DNA of 64,000 nt, taken from NCBI RefSeq assembly GCF_900291975.1, contig NZ_OMPN01000001.1, positions 2,418,001 to 2,482,000 of the forward strand. Reading direction: 5' to 3'. Below, piece by piece: positions 48,717-58,073 of this stretch; position 1 is the first letter of the stretch, and the number at the start of each line of letters is the position of its first letter. The position numbers and the translations under genes were made by a program. Below the pieces are notes generated by a model that was not told the DNA's origin, ran no database searches, and saw only the letters and a program-made list of their open reading frames with translations. The DNA is from Agathobaculum massiliense (GTDB lineage Bacteria > Bacillota > Clostridia > Oscillospirales > Butyricicoccaceae).

Positions 48717-49175
48717 ATGCAGGAGCAAACGATCTGCGGCGAGCTCGGCATGCTGAACAATCTGTTCAAGCGGCAGATGGCGTGCCAATCGGGCGAGGAA
48801 TTCAGCAAGGTGACCGGTATGCAGGGGATGATTATTCATTACCTGCTGGTTGCAGACGGCGACCGCTTCCAAAAGGATGTGGAGACTCAGTTCCGCTTCC
48901 GGCGTTCGACTGCGACCGGCATTTTGCAGCTCATGGAGCAGCACGGGCTGCTGCGGCGCGAGCCGGTGCCGCAGGACGGGCGGCTCAAACGGCTGGTGCT
49001 GACTGACAAAGCGTTGGCGCTCGATGCGCGGATCAAAAAGAAGTTCCGCGACACAGAGACGCTGATGCGTGCCGGCATCAGCGAGGAGGACATGGACGCC
49101 TGGTTCCGCGTGTGCGGCAGGATCCGCGCGAATCTGGAAAACTATCAACGCAGGGCTTCGGAGGGACAAGAATGA
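48717..49175 (+). CDS. MarR-family regulator of an ABC exporter
   Basis: A 152-residue winged-helix repressor. The DNA-binding part is FQKDVETQFRFRRSTATGILQLMEQHGLLRREPVPQDGRLKRLVLT, with the wing DGRLKR. Helices at both ends form the dimer. MarR repressors in front of heterodimeric ABC exporters usually respond to the exported drug or peptide. ATG 48717 is preferred over TTG 48714, nine bases after AAGGAGG. Its last four bases overlap the first ABC gene. Confidence 0.92.
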   Translation: MQEQTICGELGMLNNLFKRQMACQSGEEFSKVTGMQGMIIHYLLVADGDRFQKDVETQFRFRRSTATGILQLMEQHGLLRREPVPQDGRLKRLVLTDKALALDARIKKKFRDTETLMRAGISEEDMDAWFRVCGRIRANLENYQRRASEGQE

Positions 49176-50902
49176 TAAAGAGGCTGTTACAAAGCGTGCG
49201 CGAGTTCAAAAAGGATGCGCTGCTCACGCCGTTTTTTGTGGTGCTCGAGGTTGTGATGGAGGTCGTTATCCCCGCAGTAATGGCGCTTCTGATTGATAAG
49301 GGCATTGATGCGCAAAATATGGGAGAGATCTGGAAATACGGAGCCATCCTCGTGGCGTGCGCGGCGCTGGCGCTGGTGTTCGGCGCGGCGGCAGGCACCT
49401 ATGCGGCGCGCGCCTCCACCGGCTTCGCCCGCAACCTGCGGCACGACATGTATTATGCGGTGCAGGATTTTTCCTTTTCCAACATCGATAAGTTTTCGAC
49501 CGGCTCGATCGTCACCCGCTTGACGACCGACGTGACCAATGTGCAGAACTCGTTCCAGATGTGTACGCGCATCGCGGTGCGCTGTCCGGTCATGCTGGTG
49601 TTCGCGCTGATCATGGCGTTTCAGATCAACGGCGAGCTGGCGCTGATTTTCCTGGGCGTGCTTCCTGTTTTGGCGGTGGGCATGGGCCTGCTGATGAAGT
49701 TTGTCGGGCCGATCTTCGAGCGTGTGTTCAAGATCTACGACCAGATGAACACGGTCGTGCAGGAAAACGTGCGCGGCATCCGTGTGGTCAAGGCCTATGT
49801 GCGTGAGGAATATGAAACCGAAAAGTTTCAAAACGTTTCCGGACGGCTTTACAAGGCGTTTTCCAAGGCGCAGAAGATTATGGCGGGCGTTTCGCCGCTC
49901 ATGCAGTTCTGCATGTATGCCTGCATGCTGCTGATTTCCTGGTTCGGCGCGCGGCTGATCGTCGGCGGCAGCATGACGACCGGCGAGCTGACCAGCCTGT
50001 TTTCCTACGCGATGCAGATATTGATGAGCCTGATGATGGTCGCGATGGTATTCGTCATGATTACCATGTCTAAGGCGAGCGCGGAGCGCATCGTCGAAGT
50101 GCTGGAGGAGCAGCCTGACCTCCATAATCCGGCGCAGCCGGTGACCGAGGTAAAAAACGGGGATATCGATTTCGATAACGTCAATTTCAGCTACAAGGGC
50201 GATGCGCGTAAGCTTGCCCTGCGCGGCGTGGACCTCCACATCAAGGCGGGGCAGACCATCGGAGTCCTGGGCGGCACCGGCTCGGCCAAGTCTACGCTGG
50301 TACAGCTGATCCCGCGCCTGTACGATGTCACGACCGGCTCGGTTAAGGTGGGCGGCGTGGATGTGCGCGATTATGACATTGAAGCGCTGCGCGAGCAGGT
50401 CGCCATGGTGCTGCAGAAGAATGTGCTGTTCTCTGGCACGATCAAGGAGAACCTGCGCTGGGGCAACGAGCACGCGAGCGACGAGGAGCTTGAGCACGTG
50501 TGCCGCCTGGCGCAGGCGGATGAATTCATCCAGCAGATGCCGGGGAAATACGATACCTATATCGAGCAGGGTGGCACCAACGTATCTGGCGGCCAGAAGC
50601 AGCGTCTGTGCATTGCCCGCGCGCTGCTGAAAAAGCCCAAGGTACTCATTCTGGACGACTCGACCAGCGCGGTCGACACCAAGACCGACGCGCTGATCCG
50701 CAAGGCGTTCGCGGAGGAGCTCCCGGGTACGACCAAGCTGATTATCGCGCAGCGCGTCTCGTCCGTGCAGGACGCGGACCAGATCGTCATTCTGGACGGC
50801 GGCGCGATCCAGGCGGTCGGCACGCATGAGGAGCTGCTCGCGGGCAACCCGATTTACCAGGAGATCTATAAGCAGCAAATGAACAAAGGGGGCGAGGAAT
50901 AA
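49172..50902 (+). CDS. heterodimeric ABC exporter subunit with degenerate ATP site
   Basis: A 576-residue half-transporter: six membrane segments (about residues 1-310), then an ATPase domain. Walker A reads GVLGGTGSAKSTLVQL with Ala in place of the usual Gly. The signature is NVSGGQKQRLCIARALL. After Walker B comes LILDDSTSAVD with Asp where a catalytic Glu is expected. These changes mark the degenerate-site partner known from pairs such as BmrCD or TM287/288. It overlaps marR (ATGA) and the next ABC gene. The export substrate is unknown; drugs or peptides are typical. Confidence 0.93.
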   Translation: MIKRLLQSVREFKKDALLTPFFVVLEVVMEVVIPAVMALLIDKGIDAQNMGEIWKYGAILVACAALALVFGAAAGTYAARASTGFARNLRHDMYYAVQDFSFSNIDKFSTGSIVTRLTTDVTNVQNSFQMCTRIAVRCPVMLVFALIMAFQINGELALIFLGVLPVLAVGMGLLMKFVGPIFERVFKIYDQMNTVVQENVRGIRVVKAYVREEYETEKFQNVSGRLYKAFSKAQKIMAGVSPLMQFCMYACMLLISWFGARLIVGGSMTTGELTSLFSYAMQILMSLMMVAMVFVMITMSKASAERIVEVLEEQPDLHNPAQPVTEVKNGDIDFDNVNFSYKGDARKLALRGVDLHIKAGQTIGVLGGTGSAKSTLVQLIPRLYDVTTGSVKVGGVDVRDYDIEALREQVAMVLQKNVLFSGTIKENLRWGNEHASDEELEHVCRLAQADEFIQQMPGKYDTYIEQGGTNVSGGQKQRLCIARALLKKPKVLILDDSTSAVDTKTDALIRKAFAEELPGTTKLIIAQRVSSVQDADQIVILDGGAIQAVGTHEELLAGNPIYQEIYKQQMNKGGEE

Positions 50903-52827
50903 TGGCAAGACCCGCAATGGGCGGCCCTGGCCGCCGGGGACAGATGGCCGGCGGTAAACGCAGCAAAAATCCGAAAAAGACGCTGGGCCGGCTGCTACAC
51001 TATATCAGGGATGGCTACGCGGTTCAGTTCGGCGTGGTTCTGGTGTGCATTCTGATCTCCGCAGTTGTGAACGTAGCGGGTTCGATGTTCCTGCGCGTGC
51101 TGATCGACGATTATATCGCGCCGCTGCTGCTGGAAGCCGCGCCCGTATTCACCGGCCTGATACATGCCATCCTGCTGATGGGCCTGATCTATCTGACAGG
51201 CATTGTTTCCACCTTCCTGTATAACTGGCTGATGGTGGCCATTTCGCAGGGCATTTTGAAAAAGGTGCGCGACGAGATGTTCGGGCGTATGCAGACCCTG
51301 CCCATCCGCTATTTTGACACCCATACCCACGGCGACCTGATGAGCCATTTTACCAATGATACAGACACGCTGCAGCAGATGCTCAGCCAGTCCGTCCCGC
51401 AGATGTTCTCCTCCATAATGACGATCATCGCGGTGTTTATCGCCATGCTGGCGACCAATGTGTGGCTGACGTTGTTCGTGCTGGCAGGCGTCGCCGTGAT
51501 GCTGGTGGTGGTCAAGCGGATCGGCGGGCAGTCGGCAAAATACTTTTTGGAGCAGCAGACCTCGCTTGGCAAGGTTAACGGCTATATCGAGGAAATGATC
51601 AACGGGCAGAAGGTTGTCAAGGTGTTCTGCCATGAGGATAAGTGCAAGGAGCAGTTCGACGCGCTCAACGATGAGCTGCGGGAAAATGCGAAGAACGCGA
51701 ACACCTTTGCCAACATCCTCATGCCGATCATGATGAACATTGGCAACCTGCTGTATGTGCTGGTGGCCGTGGTCGGCGGCACGCTGGCGCTGTCCGGTGT
51801 GGTTGGAAGCAGCATCACCATCGGCGTGATCGCCAGCTTCCTGCAGCTGACCAAATCGTTTACCCAGCCGGTTACACAGATTTCGCAGCAGTTCAACTCC
51901 ATTGTCATGGCGCTGGCCGGCGCAGAGCGTATTTTCGAGCTGATGGATGAGGCGCCGGAAACGGACGACGGATATGTCACCCTGGTCAACGCCAAGTACG
52001 ATAAAAACGGCGAACTGGTGGAAACGCCGGAAAAAACCAACATTTGGGCGTGGAAGCATCCGCATGAGGACGGTACGACCACCTACCAGCAGGTACGGGG
52101 CGACGTTCGGTTTTTCGACGTGGATTTCGGCTATAATCCGGAGAAGATCGTGCTGCATGATATCACGCTGTACGCCGAGCCGGGGCAGAAGGTTGCTTTT
52201 GTCGGCGCGACCGGCGCGGGTAAGACCACGATTACCAACCTGATCAACCGCTTTTACGATCTGGCGGACGGCAAGATCCGGTACGATGGAATCAACATCA
52301 ACAAAATCAAAAAGGCGGACCTGCGCCGCTCGCTTGGCATCGTTCTGCAGGACACTAACCTGTTTACCGGTACGATCCGCGACAACATCCGGTACGGCAA
52401 TCTGGAGGCGACCGACCAGGAGATCGAAGCCGCGGCGCAGCTTGCGGGCGCGGACGACTTCATCCGTCGTCTGCCGGACGGCTATGATACGGTGATTGAC
52501 GGGGACGGAGGCAGCCTGTCACAGGGTCAGCGCCAGCTTTTGTCCATTGCGCGCGCGGCGGTGGCTGATCCGCCGGTTATGATCCTGGACGAAGCGACCA
52601 GCAGCATCGATACCCGCACCGAGTCCATCGTGCAGGCGGGTATGGACGGCCTGATGTACGGCCGCACCGTGTTTGTGATCGCACACCGCCTGTCGACTGT
52701 GCAGAACGCGGACGTGATTATGGTGCTTGAGCTAGGCCATATCATCGAGCGCGGCAACCATGCGCAGCTGATTGCCGAGCGTGGAAAGTATTACCAGCTC
52801 TATACCGGCGCGTTCGAGCTGGAATAA
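50902..52827 (+). CDS. heterodimeric ABC exporter subunit with active ATP site
   Basis: A 641-residue half-transporter. A basic N-terminal tail (RPAMGGPGRRGQMAGGKRSKNPKK) precedes six membrane segments. The ATPase domain has Walker A VGATGAGKTTITNLI, signature SLSQGQRQLLSIARAAV, Walker B VMILDEATSSID with the catalytic glutamate, and switch histidine in FVIAHRLSTV. An insertion (KYDKNGELVETPEKTNIWAWKHPHEDGTTTY, about residues 365-395) before the ATPase core is longer than usual. It shares a start/stop overlap with the partner subunit, giving equal amounts of both. Confidence 0.94.
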   Translation: MARPAMGGPGRRGQMAGGKRSKNPKKTLGRLLHYIRDGYAVQFGVVLVCILISAVVNVAGSMFLRVLIDDYIAPLLLEAAPVFTGLIHAILLMGLIYLTGIVSTFLYNWLMVAISQGILKKVRDEMFGRMQTLPIRYFDTHTHGDLMSHFTNDTDTLQQMLSQSVPQMFSSIMTIIAVFIAMLATNVWLTLFVLAGVAVMLVVVKRIGGQSAKYFLEQQTSLGKVNGYIEEMINGQKVVKVFCHEDKCKEQFDALNDELRENAKNANTFANILMPIMMNIGNLLYVLVAVVGGTLALSGVVGSSITIGVIASFLQLTKSFTQPVTQISQQFNSIVMALAGAERIFELMDEAPETDDGYVTLVNAKYDKNGELVETPEKTNIWAWKHPHEDGTTTYQQVRGDVRFFDVDFGYNPEKIVLHDITLYAEPGQKVAFVGATGAGKTTITNLINRFYDLADGKIRYDGININKIKKADLRRSLGIVLQDTNLFTGTIRDNIRYGNLEATDQEIEAAAQLAGADDFIRRLPDGYDTVIDGDGGSLSQGQRQLLSIARAAVADPPVMILDEATSSIDTRTESIVQAGMDGLMYGRTVFVIAHRLSTVQNADVIMVLELGHIIERGNHAQLIAERGKYYQLYTGAFELE

Positions 52828-53199
52828 ACGGCGGCCCTGTTCCAGGGCGGCGGAGGGAGCGTCCGCCGGAGCCGGGCACCTTGGCAGGCAGGCCGCATTC
52901 GCGGCCTGCCTTTTTCTCTGCACTCGGGCAAAAGGGGGCCGAACATGAAGAAAGGGCTGCGCCACTGAAATCGGTTGCATGATTCCTTGCACCGCGGACA
53001 AATGTTTTTCGGAAGAAAGCACAAATTTTGCAATTCTTACGAAAAGATAATAGGTAGTTTGCCCGAAATTGCTCAAAAGGCGAAAAAAAGTCTGCCAAAT
53101 CGTAGAAAGAGTAGTATAATAAGAAAAAATAATCCAAGCGCCCGAATGATTTCACATCGGAAAGGGCGAGGGATTAGGTTTGTAAAGGAGAAGATAACC
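52828..53199. other. intergenic region: exporter terminator and livJ promoter
   Basis: No gene is seen in this 372-base gap. It contains the terminator at 52886-52916. Further on lies an AT-rich stretch with TATAAT at 53115-53120 and a weak CTGCCA at 53092-53097 (17-base spacer), a possible promoter for livJ. No riboswitch is recognised. Confidence 0.5.
52886..52916 (+). terminator. terminator after the ABC exporter operon
   Basis: GCAGGCCGC and GCGGCCTGC form a 9-bp stem with a 4-base loop followed by CTTTTTC. Confidence 0.85.
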
Positions 53200-54387
53200 A
53201 TGAAGAAAAGTCTGAGCATGCTTCTGGTCGGCTCGATGCTGGTAACAGCGCTGGCGGGCTGCGGCGGCAATACCGATACGCAGGGCGCGGGCGACGGGCA
53301 GGATAACACGGATGCTGCAGCAACCGCGTTTTTGATCGGCGGCACCGCGCCGCTGACCGGAGAAGCGGCGATTTACGGCAACGCGGTCAAGAACGGCGCC
53401 GAGCTTGCGGCGGAGGAGATCAACGCGGAAGGCGGGGATATTCAGATCAAGGTCATTTTCGAGGATGATGAACACAACACGGAAAAGGCTGTCAGTGCGT
53501 ACAACGCGCTCAAGGACGAGGGCATCCAGCTTTCCCTCGGCGCGGTAACCTCCAAGCCGGGCGAAGCGATCGCGCCGCTGCACGAGGAGGATCACATTTT
53601 CGCGCTGACCCCGTCGGCTTCCTCTCCGGCCAATATAGAGGGCAACGACGTTGTGTTCCAGATGTGTTTCTCCGACCCGAATCAGGGCATGGCTTCCGCG
53701 GAGTATATCGCGGATCAGCAGCTCGGCACCAAGATTGGCGTTATTTATAAGAGCGACGACGTGTATTCCACCGGTATTCTGGAGCAGTTCAAGGCTGAAG
53801 CAGAGTCAAAGGGCCTTGAGATAGTGACCGAACAGGCGTTTACGACGGAGACGCAGAACGACTTTTCGGTGCAGTTGAACGCGTGCAAGAGCGCCGGCGC
53901 TGACCTGCTGTTCCTGCCGATTTATTACACCCCGGCGTCCCTGATCCTGACCCAGGCGAACGCGATGGGCTATACGCCCAAGTTCTTTGGCGTGGACGGT
54001 ATGGATGGCATCCTGACTGTCGAGAATTTCGATACCACGCTGGCAGAGGGCGTTATGCTGCTGACCCCGTTCAATGCGGATGCGACCGATGAAAAGACCG
54101 TAAACTTCGTGACCAAGTATAAGGAAAAGTACGGCGAGACCCCGAACCAGTTCGCGGCTGACGCATATGACTGCATCTACGCTTACAAGCAGGCGCTTGA
54201 GGAAGCGGAATGCACGCCGGATATGTCTGCTTCCGACCTTTGCGACAAGATGATCGAGACGTTCCCGACCATCACGTTCGAGGGCCTGACCGGCGACGGC
54301 GCGGGTATCACCTGGGATTCCAACGGTGCGGTATCCAAGAGCCCGAAGGGCATGATTATTGAAAACGGCGCGTATGTAGGCATGTAA
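53200..54387 (+). CDS. livJ: branched-chain amino acid-type ABC substrate-binding lipoprotein
   Basis: A 395-residue exported binding protein. The signal MKKSLSMLLVGSMLVTALAGC ends in the lipobox LAGC, so Cys21 is the lipid anchor. A Gly/Asp-rich linker follows. The Peripla_BP_6 fold begins IGGTAPLTGEAAIYGNAVKNGAELAAEEINAEGG and shows SASSPAN at the ligand pocket. It hands ligand to the LivHMGF transporter encoded downstream. Leu, Ile or Val are likely ligands, but other amino acids and amides use the same family. The start at 53200 follows AAAGGAGAAGATAACC. Confidence 0.95.
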   Translation: MKKSLSMLLVGSMLVTALAGCGGNTDTQGAGDGQDNTDAAATAFLIGGTAPLTGEAAIYGNAVKNGAELAAEEINAEGGDIQIKVIFEDDEHNTEKAVSAYNALKDEGIQLSLGAVTSKPGEAIAPLHEEDHIFALTPSASSPANIEGNDVVFQMCFSDPNQGMASAEYIADQQLGTKIGVIYKSDDVYSTGILEQFKAEAESKGLEIVTEQAFTTETQNDFSVQLNACKSAGADLLFLPIYYTPASLILTQANAMGYTPKFFGVDGMDGILTVENFDTTLAEGVMLLTPFNADATDEKTVNFVTKYKEKYGETPNQFAADAYDCIYAYKQALEEAECTPDMSASDLCDKMIETFPTITFEGLTGDGAGITWDSNGAVSKSPKGMIIENGAYVGM

Positions 54388-54600
54388 AAGCCTTCGGCGC
54401 GTTCGGGTAACGGACCGCTGAAAACAGTTGAACGAAAGAACGAAGGAGGGCGCTGCAGCAGAACGCTACGGCCCTCCTTTGCGTCTATTCCACGGTATTC
54501 ACCGCGTTATGGGGTGGGGCGACGGCTCGACGCCGCTTGCCGAGCCCTTGCCCCAACCCACAAGCAAAAAGAGAAATAAAAGAGATTTGAGGTGTTCCGA
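54388..54600 (+). promoter_or_regulatory. livJ-livH intercistronic hairpins
   Basis: Two hairpins lie in this 213-base gap. The first pairs AAGGAGGGC (54443-54451) with GCCCTCCTT (54471-54479) around a 19-base loop. The second pairs GGGTGGGGC with GCCCCAACCC (about 54513-54560). Such structures between binding protein and permease genes commonly stabilise the upstream message or partly stop transcription, raising livJ over the rest. Confidence 0.5.
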
Positions 54601-55485
54601 ATGATGGGTTTCCTGAATCATCTGATCAACGGCGTGAGTCTGGGCAGCATCTATGCGATCATCGCGCTGGGCTATACCATGGTCTACGGTATTGCGAAGA
54701 TGCTAAACTTTGCCCACGGCGATGTGATCATGGTGGGCGGATATATGTGCTTCTGCGCCACGACCTATCTGGGCTGGCCCGCTCCGGCGGGCGTACTGCT
54801 CGCGGTCGTTGTCTGCACAGCGCTTGGCGTTGTGATCGAACGGCTGGCCTATAAGCCGTTGCGCATGGCGCCGTCACTGGCGGTGCTGATTACGGCGATC
54901 GGCGTTTCCTATTTCCTGCAGAACGCGGCGCTGCTGATCTGGGGCTCGGGGCAGAAAAGCTTTACCTCGGTCGTAAAGGGCAGCCCGTTCCAGTTGTTTG
55001 ACGGACAGCTTACGGTCACGCCGGTCACGCTGGTCACGGTGCTTGCTTGCATTGTTATCATGATCGTGCTGACCCTGTTTACCAACAAGAGCAAAATGGG
55101 TACGGCGATGCGTGCAGTTTCCGAGGACAAGGGCGCGGCGCAGCTGATGGGCATTAATGTGAACACGACGATCTCGCTGACGTTCGCCATCGGTTCCGGC
55201 CTGGCCGCGATCGCGGGTGTACTGCTGTGTTCGGCCTATCCGACGCTGATGCCGACGACCGGCTCGATGCCCGGCATTAAAGCGTTCACCGCGGCAGTGT
55301 TCGGCGGCATCGGCTCGATCCCGGGCGCGTTTGTCGGCGGCATCCTGCTGGGCGTGATCGAGATTTTCGCGGGCGCATATATTTCAACCCAGCTTTCCAA
55401 CGCGATCGTATTCGCGGTGCTGATCCTCGTGCTGCTGGTCAAGCCGGACGGGCTGCTCGGCAAACGCGTGAGCGAAAAGGTTTAA
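54601..55485 (+). CDS. livH: branched-chain amino acid ABC permease LivH
   Basis: A 294-residue inner-membrane permease. It starts MGFLNHLINGVSLGSIYAIIALGYTMVYGIAKMLNFAHGDVIMVGGYM, the typical LivH opening, and shows GTAMRAVSEDKGAAQLMGINVNTTISLTFAIGSGLAAIAGVL, the loop that touches the ATPases. Eight or so hydrophobic segments are seen. The ATG at 54601 is chosen; the GTG at 54592 is also possible. Second gene of livJHMGF. Confidence 0.95.
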   Translation: MMGFLNHLINGVSLGSIYAIIALGYTMVYGIAKMLNFAHGDVIMVGGYMCFCATTYLGWPAPAGVLLAVVVCTALGVVIERLAYKPLRMAPSLAVLITAIGVSYFLQNAALLIWGSGQKSFTSVVKGSPFQLFDGQLTVTPVTLVTVLACIVIMIVLTLFTNKSKMGTAMRAVSEDKGAAQLMGINVNTTISLTFAIGSGLAAIAGVLLCSAYPTLMPTTGSMPGIKAFTAAVFGGIGSIPGAFVGGILLGVIEIFAGAYISTQLSNAIVFAVLILVLLVKPDGLLGKRVSEKV

Positions 55486-55500
55486 GGGGGCGGCGCTGCG

Positions 55501-56577
55501 ATGAAAAAGTTCAAGAAATATGCGGCCTCTAAGGCCGGACGCGATACGCTGCTGTCCTTCGGCATTGTGATCGCCGGCTACATCTACCTGCAGGTGATGG
55601 TGGCGACGGGCAATATCTCCAGCTTGCTGGAAAGCCTGCTTGTGCCGATCTGCGCGTATGTCATCATGGCGGTTTCGCTCAACCTGACTGTGGGTATCCT
55701 GGGCGAGTTGTCGCTCGGCCACGCGGGCTTTATGTCGGTCGGCGCGTTCGCGGGCGTCGTGACGACGACCTGCCTGGCGGAAGCGATCCCGTCCGCGCCG
55801 CTCCGGCTGGCGGTCGCGATCCTTGTGGGCGGTATCTGCGCTGCGGTCGCGGGCGTGATCGTGGGCGTGCCGGTGCTGCGTCTCAAGGGAGACTATCTGG
55901 CGATCGTCACACTCGCATTTGGCGAGATTATAAAAAATATCATCAATGTGCTGTATATCGGCCTGGACAGCACGGGACTGCACTTCAGCCTGCTCGAGCA
56001 GCGGTTTGAGCTGGCGGAAGGTGGGGAAATGATCATCAACGGGCCGATGGGCGTGTCCGGCGTATCCCGACTGTCGACCCTCACCACCGGCTTTGTGCTT
56101 GTGCTGATCACGCTGTTCCTGATTTTGAACCTGATTAACAGCCGCGCGGGCCGCGCGATCATGTCCGTGCGCGATAACAAGATTGCCGCGGATTCGATCG
56201 GCATTTCGACCACGCGGTATAAGCTGATGGCGTTCGTCATTTCGGCAGCATTCGCTGGTATGGCCGGCACGCTGTACGGCATGAACTACACTACCATTAC
56301 CGCGGCTAAATTTGATTTCAACACCTCGATTCTGATTCTTGTTTTCGTCGTGCTCGGCGGGCTGGGCAATATCTGGGGCTCGATCATCGCCGCGTCGCTG
56401 CTGACGATCCTGCCCGAGGTGCTGCGTGAGGTCGGCGAATACCGCATGCTGATCTATGCGATCCTGTTGATTGTGATGATGCTGTTCAACAACTCGCCGC
56501 TTAAGGCGCGGCTGCTGGAAAAGCGCGGCATGAAGCAGATGAGCAAGCTGGAAAAGAACGGGAAGGAGGGCGCGTGA
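55501..56577 (+). CDS. livM: branched-chain amino acid ABC permease LivM
   Basis: A 358-residue permease. Features: VISLNLTVGILGELSLGHAGFMSVGAFAGVV-like pattern (here AVSLNLTVGILGELSLGHAGFM), VPVLRLKGDYLAIVTLAFGEI, and RAIMSVRDNKIAADSIGISTTRYKLMAFVISAAFAGMAGTLYG. These are the usual LivM blocks. It pairs with LivH to form the channel. It lies 15 bases after livH and is followed one base later by livG. The C-terminal tail is charged. Confidence 0.95.
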   Translation: MKKFKKYAASKAGRDTLLSFGIVIAGYIYLQVMVATGNISSLLESLLVPICAYVIMAVSLNLTVGILGELSLGHAGFMSVGAFAGVVTTTCLAEAIPSAPLRLAVAILVGGICAAVAGVIVGVPVLRLKGDYLAIVTLAFGEIIKNIINVLYIGLDSTGLHFSLLEQRFELAEGGEMIINGPMGVSGVSRLSTLTTGFVLVLITLFLILNLINSRAGRAIMSVRDNKIAADSIGISTTRYKLMAFVISAAFAGMAGTLYGMNYTTITAAKFDFNTSILILVFVVLGGLGNIWGSIIAASLLTILPEVLREVGEYRMLIYAILLIVMMLFNNSPLKARLLEKRGMKQMSKLEKNGKEGA

Positions 56578-56578
56578 T

Positions 56579-57337
56579 ATGGCAATGCTTGAAGTGACTT
56601 CGCTGGGGATTTCGTTCGGCGGCCTGCGCGCTGTTGACGAGCTTTCCATGAAAATAGAGGAGGGCGGGCTGGTAGGCCTGATCGGTCCGAACGGCGCGGG
56701 CAAAACCACTGTGTTCAACATGCTGACCGGCGTGTACCGCCCGACGGATGGCGGCATCCGGCTGGACGGGCAGAACCTGATCGGGAAAAAGCCGCACGAT
56801 ATCTGCAAAATGGGCGTGGCGCGCACGTTCCAGAACATCCGCCTGTTTTCCAAGCTGACCGTGCTGGACAACGTAAAGACCGGCCTGCATAACGAGATCA
56901 CCTATTCGTTAGCGGAAAGCCTGTTCCATGTCGGCTCCTACCGCAAAAAGGAACGCGCCATGAATGAACGCGCGATGGAGCTGCTGGGCGTGTTCGGGCT
57001 GGAAAGCGTGGCGGATTACCAGGCGGCGAACCTGCCGTACGGCAAACAGCGCAAGCTGGAGATCGCCCGCGCGCTGGCGACCAATCCCAAGCTGCTGCTG
57101 CTTGATGAGCCGGCGGCGGGCATGAACCCGAACGAGACCGCCGAGCTGATGGAGACGATCGAGGTCGTCCGTAAGCGCTTCGGCGTGACCGTGCTGCTGA
57201 TCGAGCACGACATGAAGCTGGTTTCCGGCATCTGTGAATACCTGTATGTGCTCAACTTCGGCCGTTTGCTGGCCGAGGGGACGCCGGGCGAGGTGCTGAA
57301 AAATCCGGAGGTCGTCACGGCCTACCTTGGCGAATAA
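56579..57337 (+). CDS. livG: branched-chain amino acid ABC ATPase LivG
   Basis: A 252-residue ATPase. Walker A: LIGPNGAGKTTVFNMLTG. Signature: LPYGKQRKLEIARALA, with the usual LivG variant (YGKQR). Walker B: LLLLDEPAAGMNP. Family tail: VIEHDMKLV-type segment (here LLIEHDMKLVSGICEYLYVLNFGRLLAEGTP). It powers the LivHM channel together with LivF. Its ATG (56579) lies just beyond the livM stop. Confidence 0.96.
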   Translation: MAMLEVTSLGISFGGLRAVDELSMKIEEGGLVGLIGPNGAGKTTVFNMLTGVYRPTDGGIRLDGQNLIGKKPHDICKMGVARTFQNIRLFSKLTVLDNVKTGLHNEITYSLAESLFHVGSYRKKERAMNERAMELLGVFGLESVADYQAANLPYGKQRKLEIARALATNPKLLLLDEPAAGMNPNETAELMETIEVVRKRFGVTVLLIEHDMKLVSGICEYLYVLNFGRLLAEGTPGEVLKNPEVVTAYLGE

Positions 57338-57352
57338 GGAGGGAAACGAAGT

Positions 57353-58060
57353 ATGGCAATGCTGGAAGTAAAGGATATCAATGTGTACTACGGCCTGATC
57401 CACGCGCTGCGCGACGTTTCCTTTACGGTAAACGAGGGTGAGGTCGTCGCGCTGATCGGCGCGAACGGCGCGGGTAAAACTACGACGCTGCATACCGTCA
57501 CCGGACTGTTGCCCGCCAAAAGCGGCACGGTGACGTTTGAGGGCAAAAACATCACCAGAAAGCCCGGGCATGAGATCGTCCGGCTGGGGATGAGCCATGT
57601 GCCGGAGGGCCGGCGGGTATTTGCGGGTCTGACCGTGCGTGAAAACCTGCGAATGGGCGCCTATACCCGACCGAAAGGCGAGGTTGAGGCATCTCTGGCG
57701 GAGGTGTACAAGCGCTTCCCGCGCTTGGAGGAGCGCAAAAACCAGGCGGCAGGCACGCTGTCCGGCGGCGAGCAGCAAATGCTTGCCATGGGCCGCGCGC
57801 TGATGGCAAAGCCGCGCATCCTGCTGCTCGACGAGCCATCCATGGGTCTGTCGCCGTTGTTTGTGGGCGAGGTGTTCAAAATCATTCAGGAGGTGTCTGC
57901 CGCGGGGACGACCGTCCTGCTTGTTGAGCAGAACGCGAAAAAAGCGCTCTCGATCGCGGACCGCGCCTATGTGCTGGAAACCGGAAGGATCGTAAAATCC
58001 GGCAAGGCGTCTGATCTGCTGAACGATGATTCCATCAAGAAAGCCTATTTGGGAGAGTAA
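57353..58060 (+). CDS. livF: branched-chain amino acid ABC ATPase LivF
   Basis: A 235-residue ATPase. Walker A: LIGANGAGKTTTLHTVTG. LivF-type sequence SHVPEGRRVFAGLTVRENLRMGAY. Signature: LSGGEQQMLAMGRALM. Walker B: ILLLDEPSMGLSPLFVGEVF. Tail VLLVEQNAKKALSIADRAYVLETGRIV. It is the last transport gene of the livJHMGF set, 15 bases after livG. The next gene, a cytidylate-kinase-like protein, starts 13 bases further. Confidence 0.96.
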   Translation: MAMLEVKDINVYYGLIHALRDVSFTVNEGEVVALIGANGAGKTTTLHTVTGLLPAKSGTVTFEGKNITRKPGHEIVRLGMSHVPEGRRVFAGLTVRENLRMGAYTRPKGEVEASLAEVYKRFPRLEERKNQAAGTLSGGEQQMLAMGRALMAKPRILLLDEPSMGLSPLFVGEVFKIIQEVSAAGTTVLLVEQNAKKALSIADRAYVLETGRIVKSGKASDLLNDDSIKKAYLGE

Positions 58061-58073
58061 GGGGGAAGCGCGA

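Noticed and set aside
49187-50917. 576-residue minus-strand open frame
   Set aside because: Complement of the first ABC exporter gene; His/Arg-rich with no known fold.
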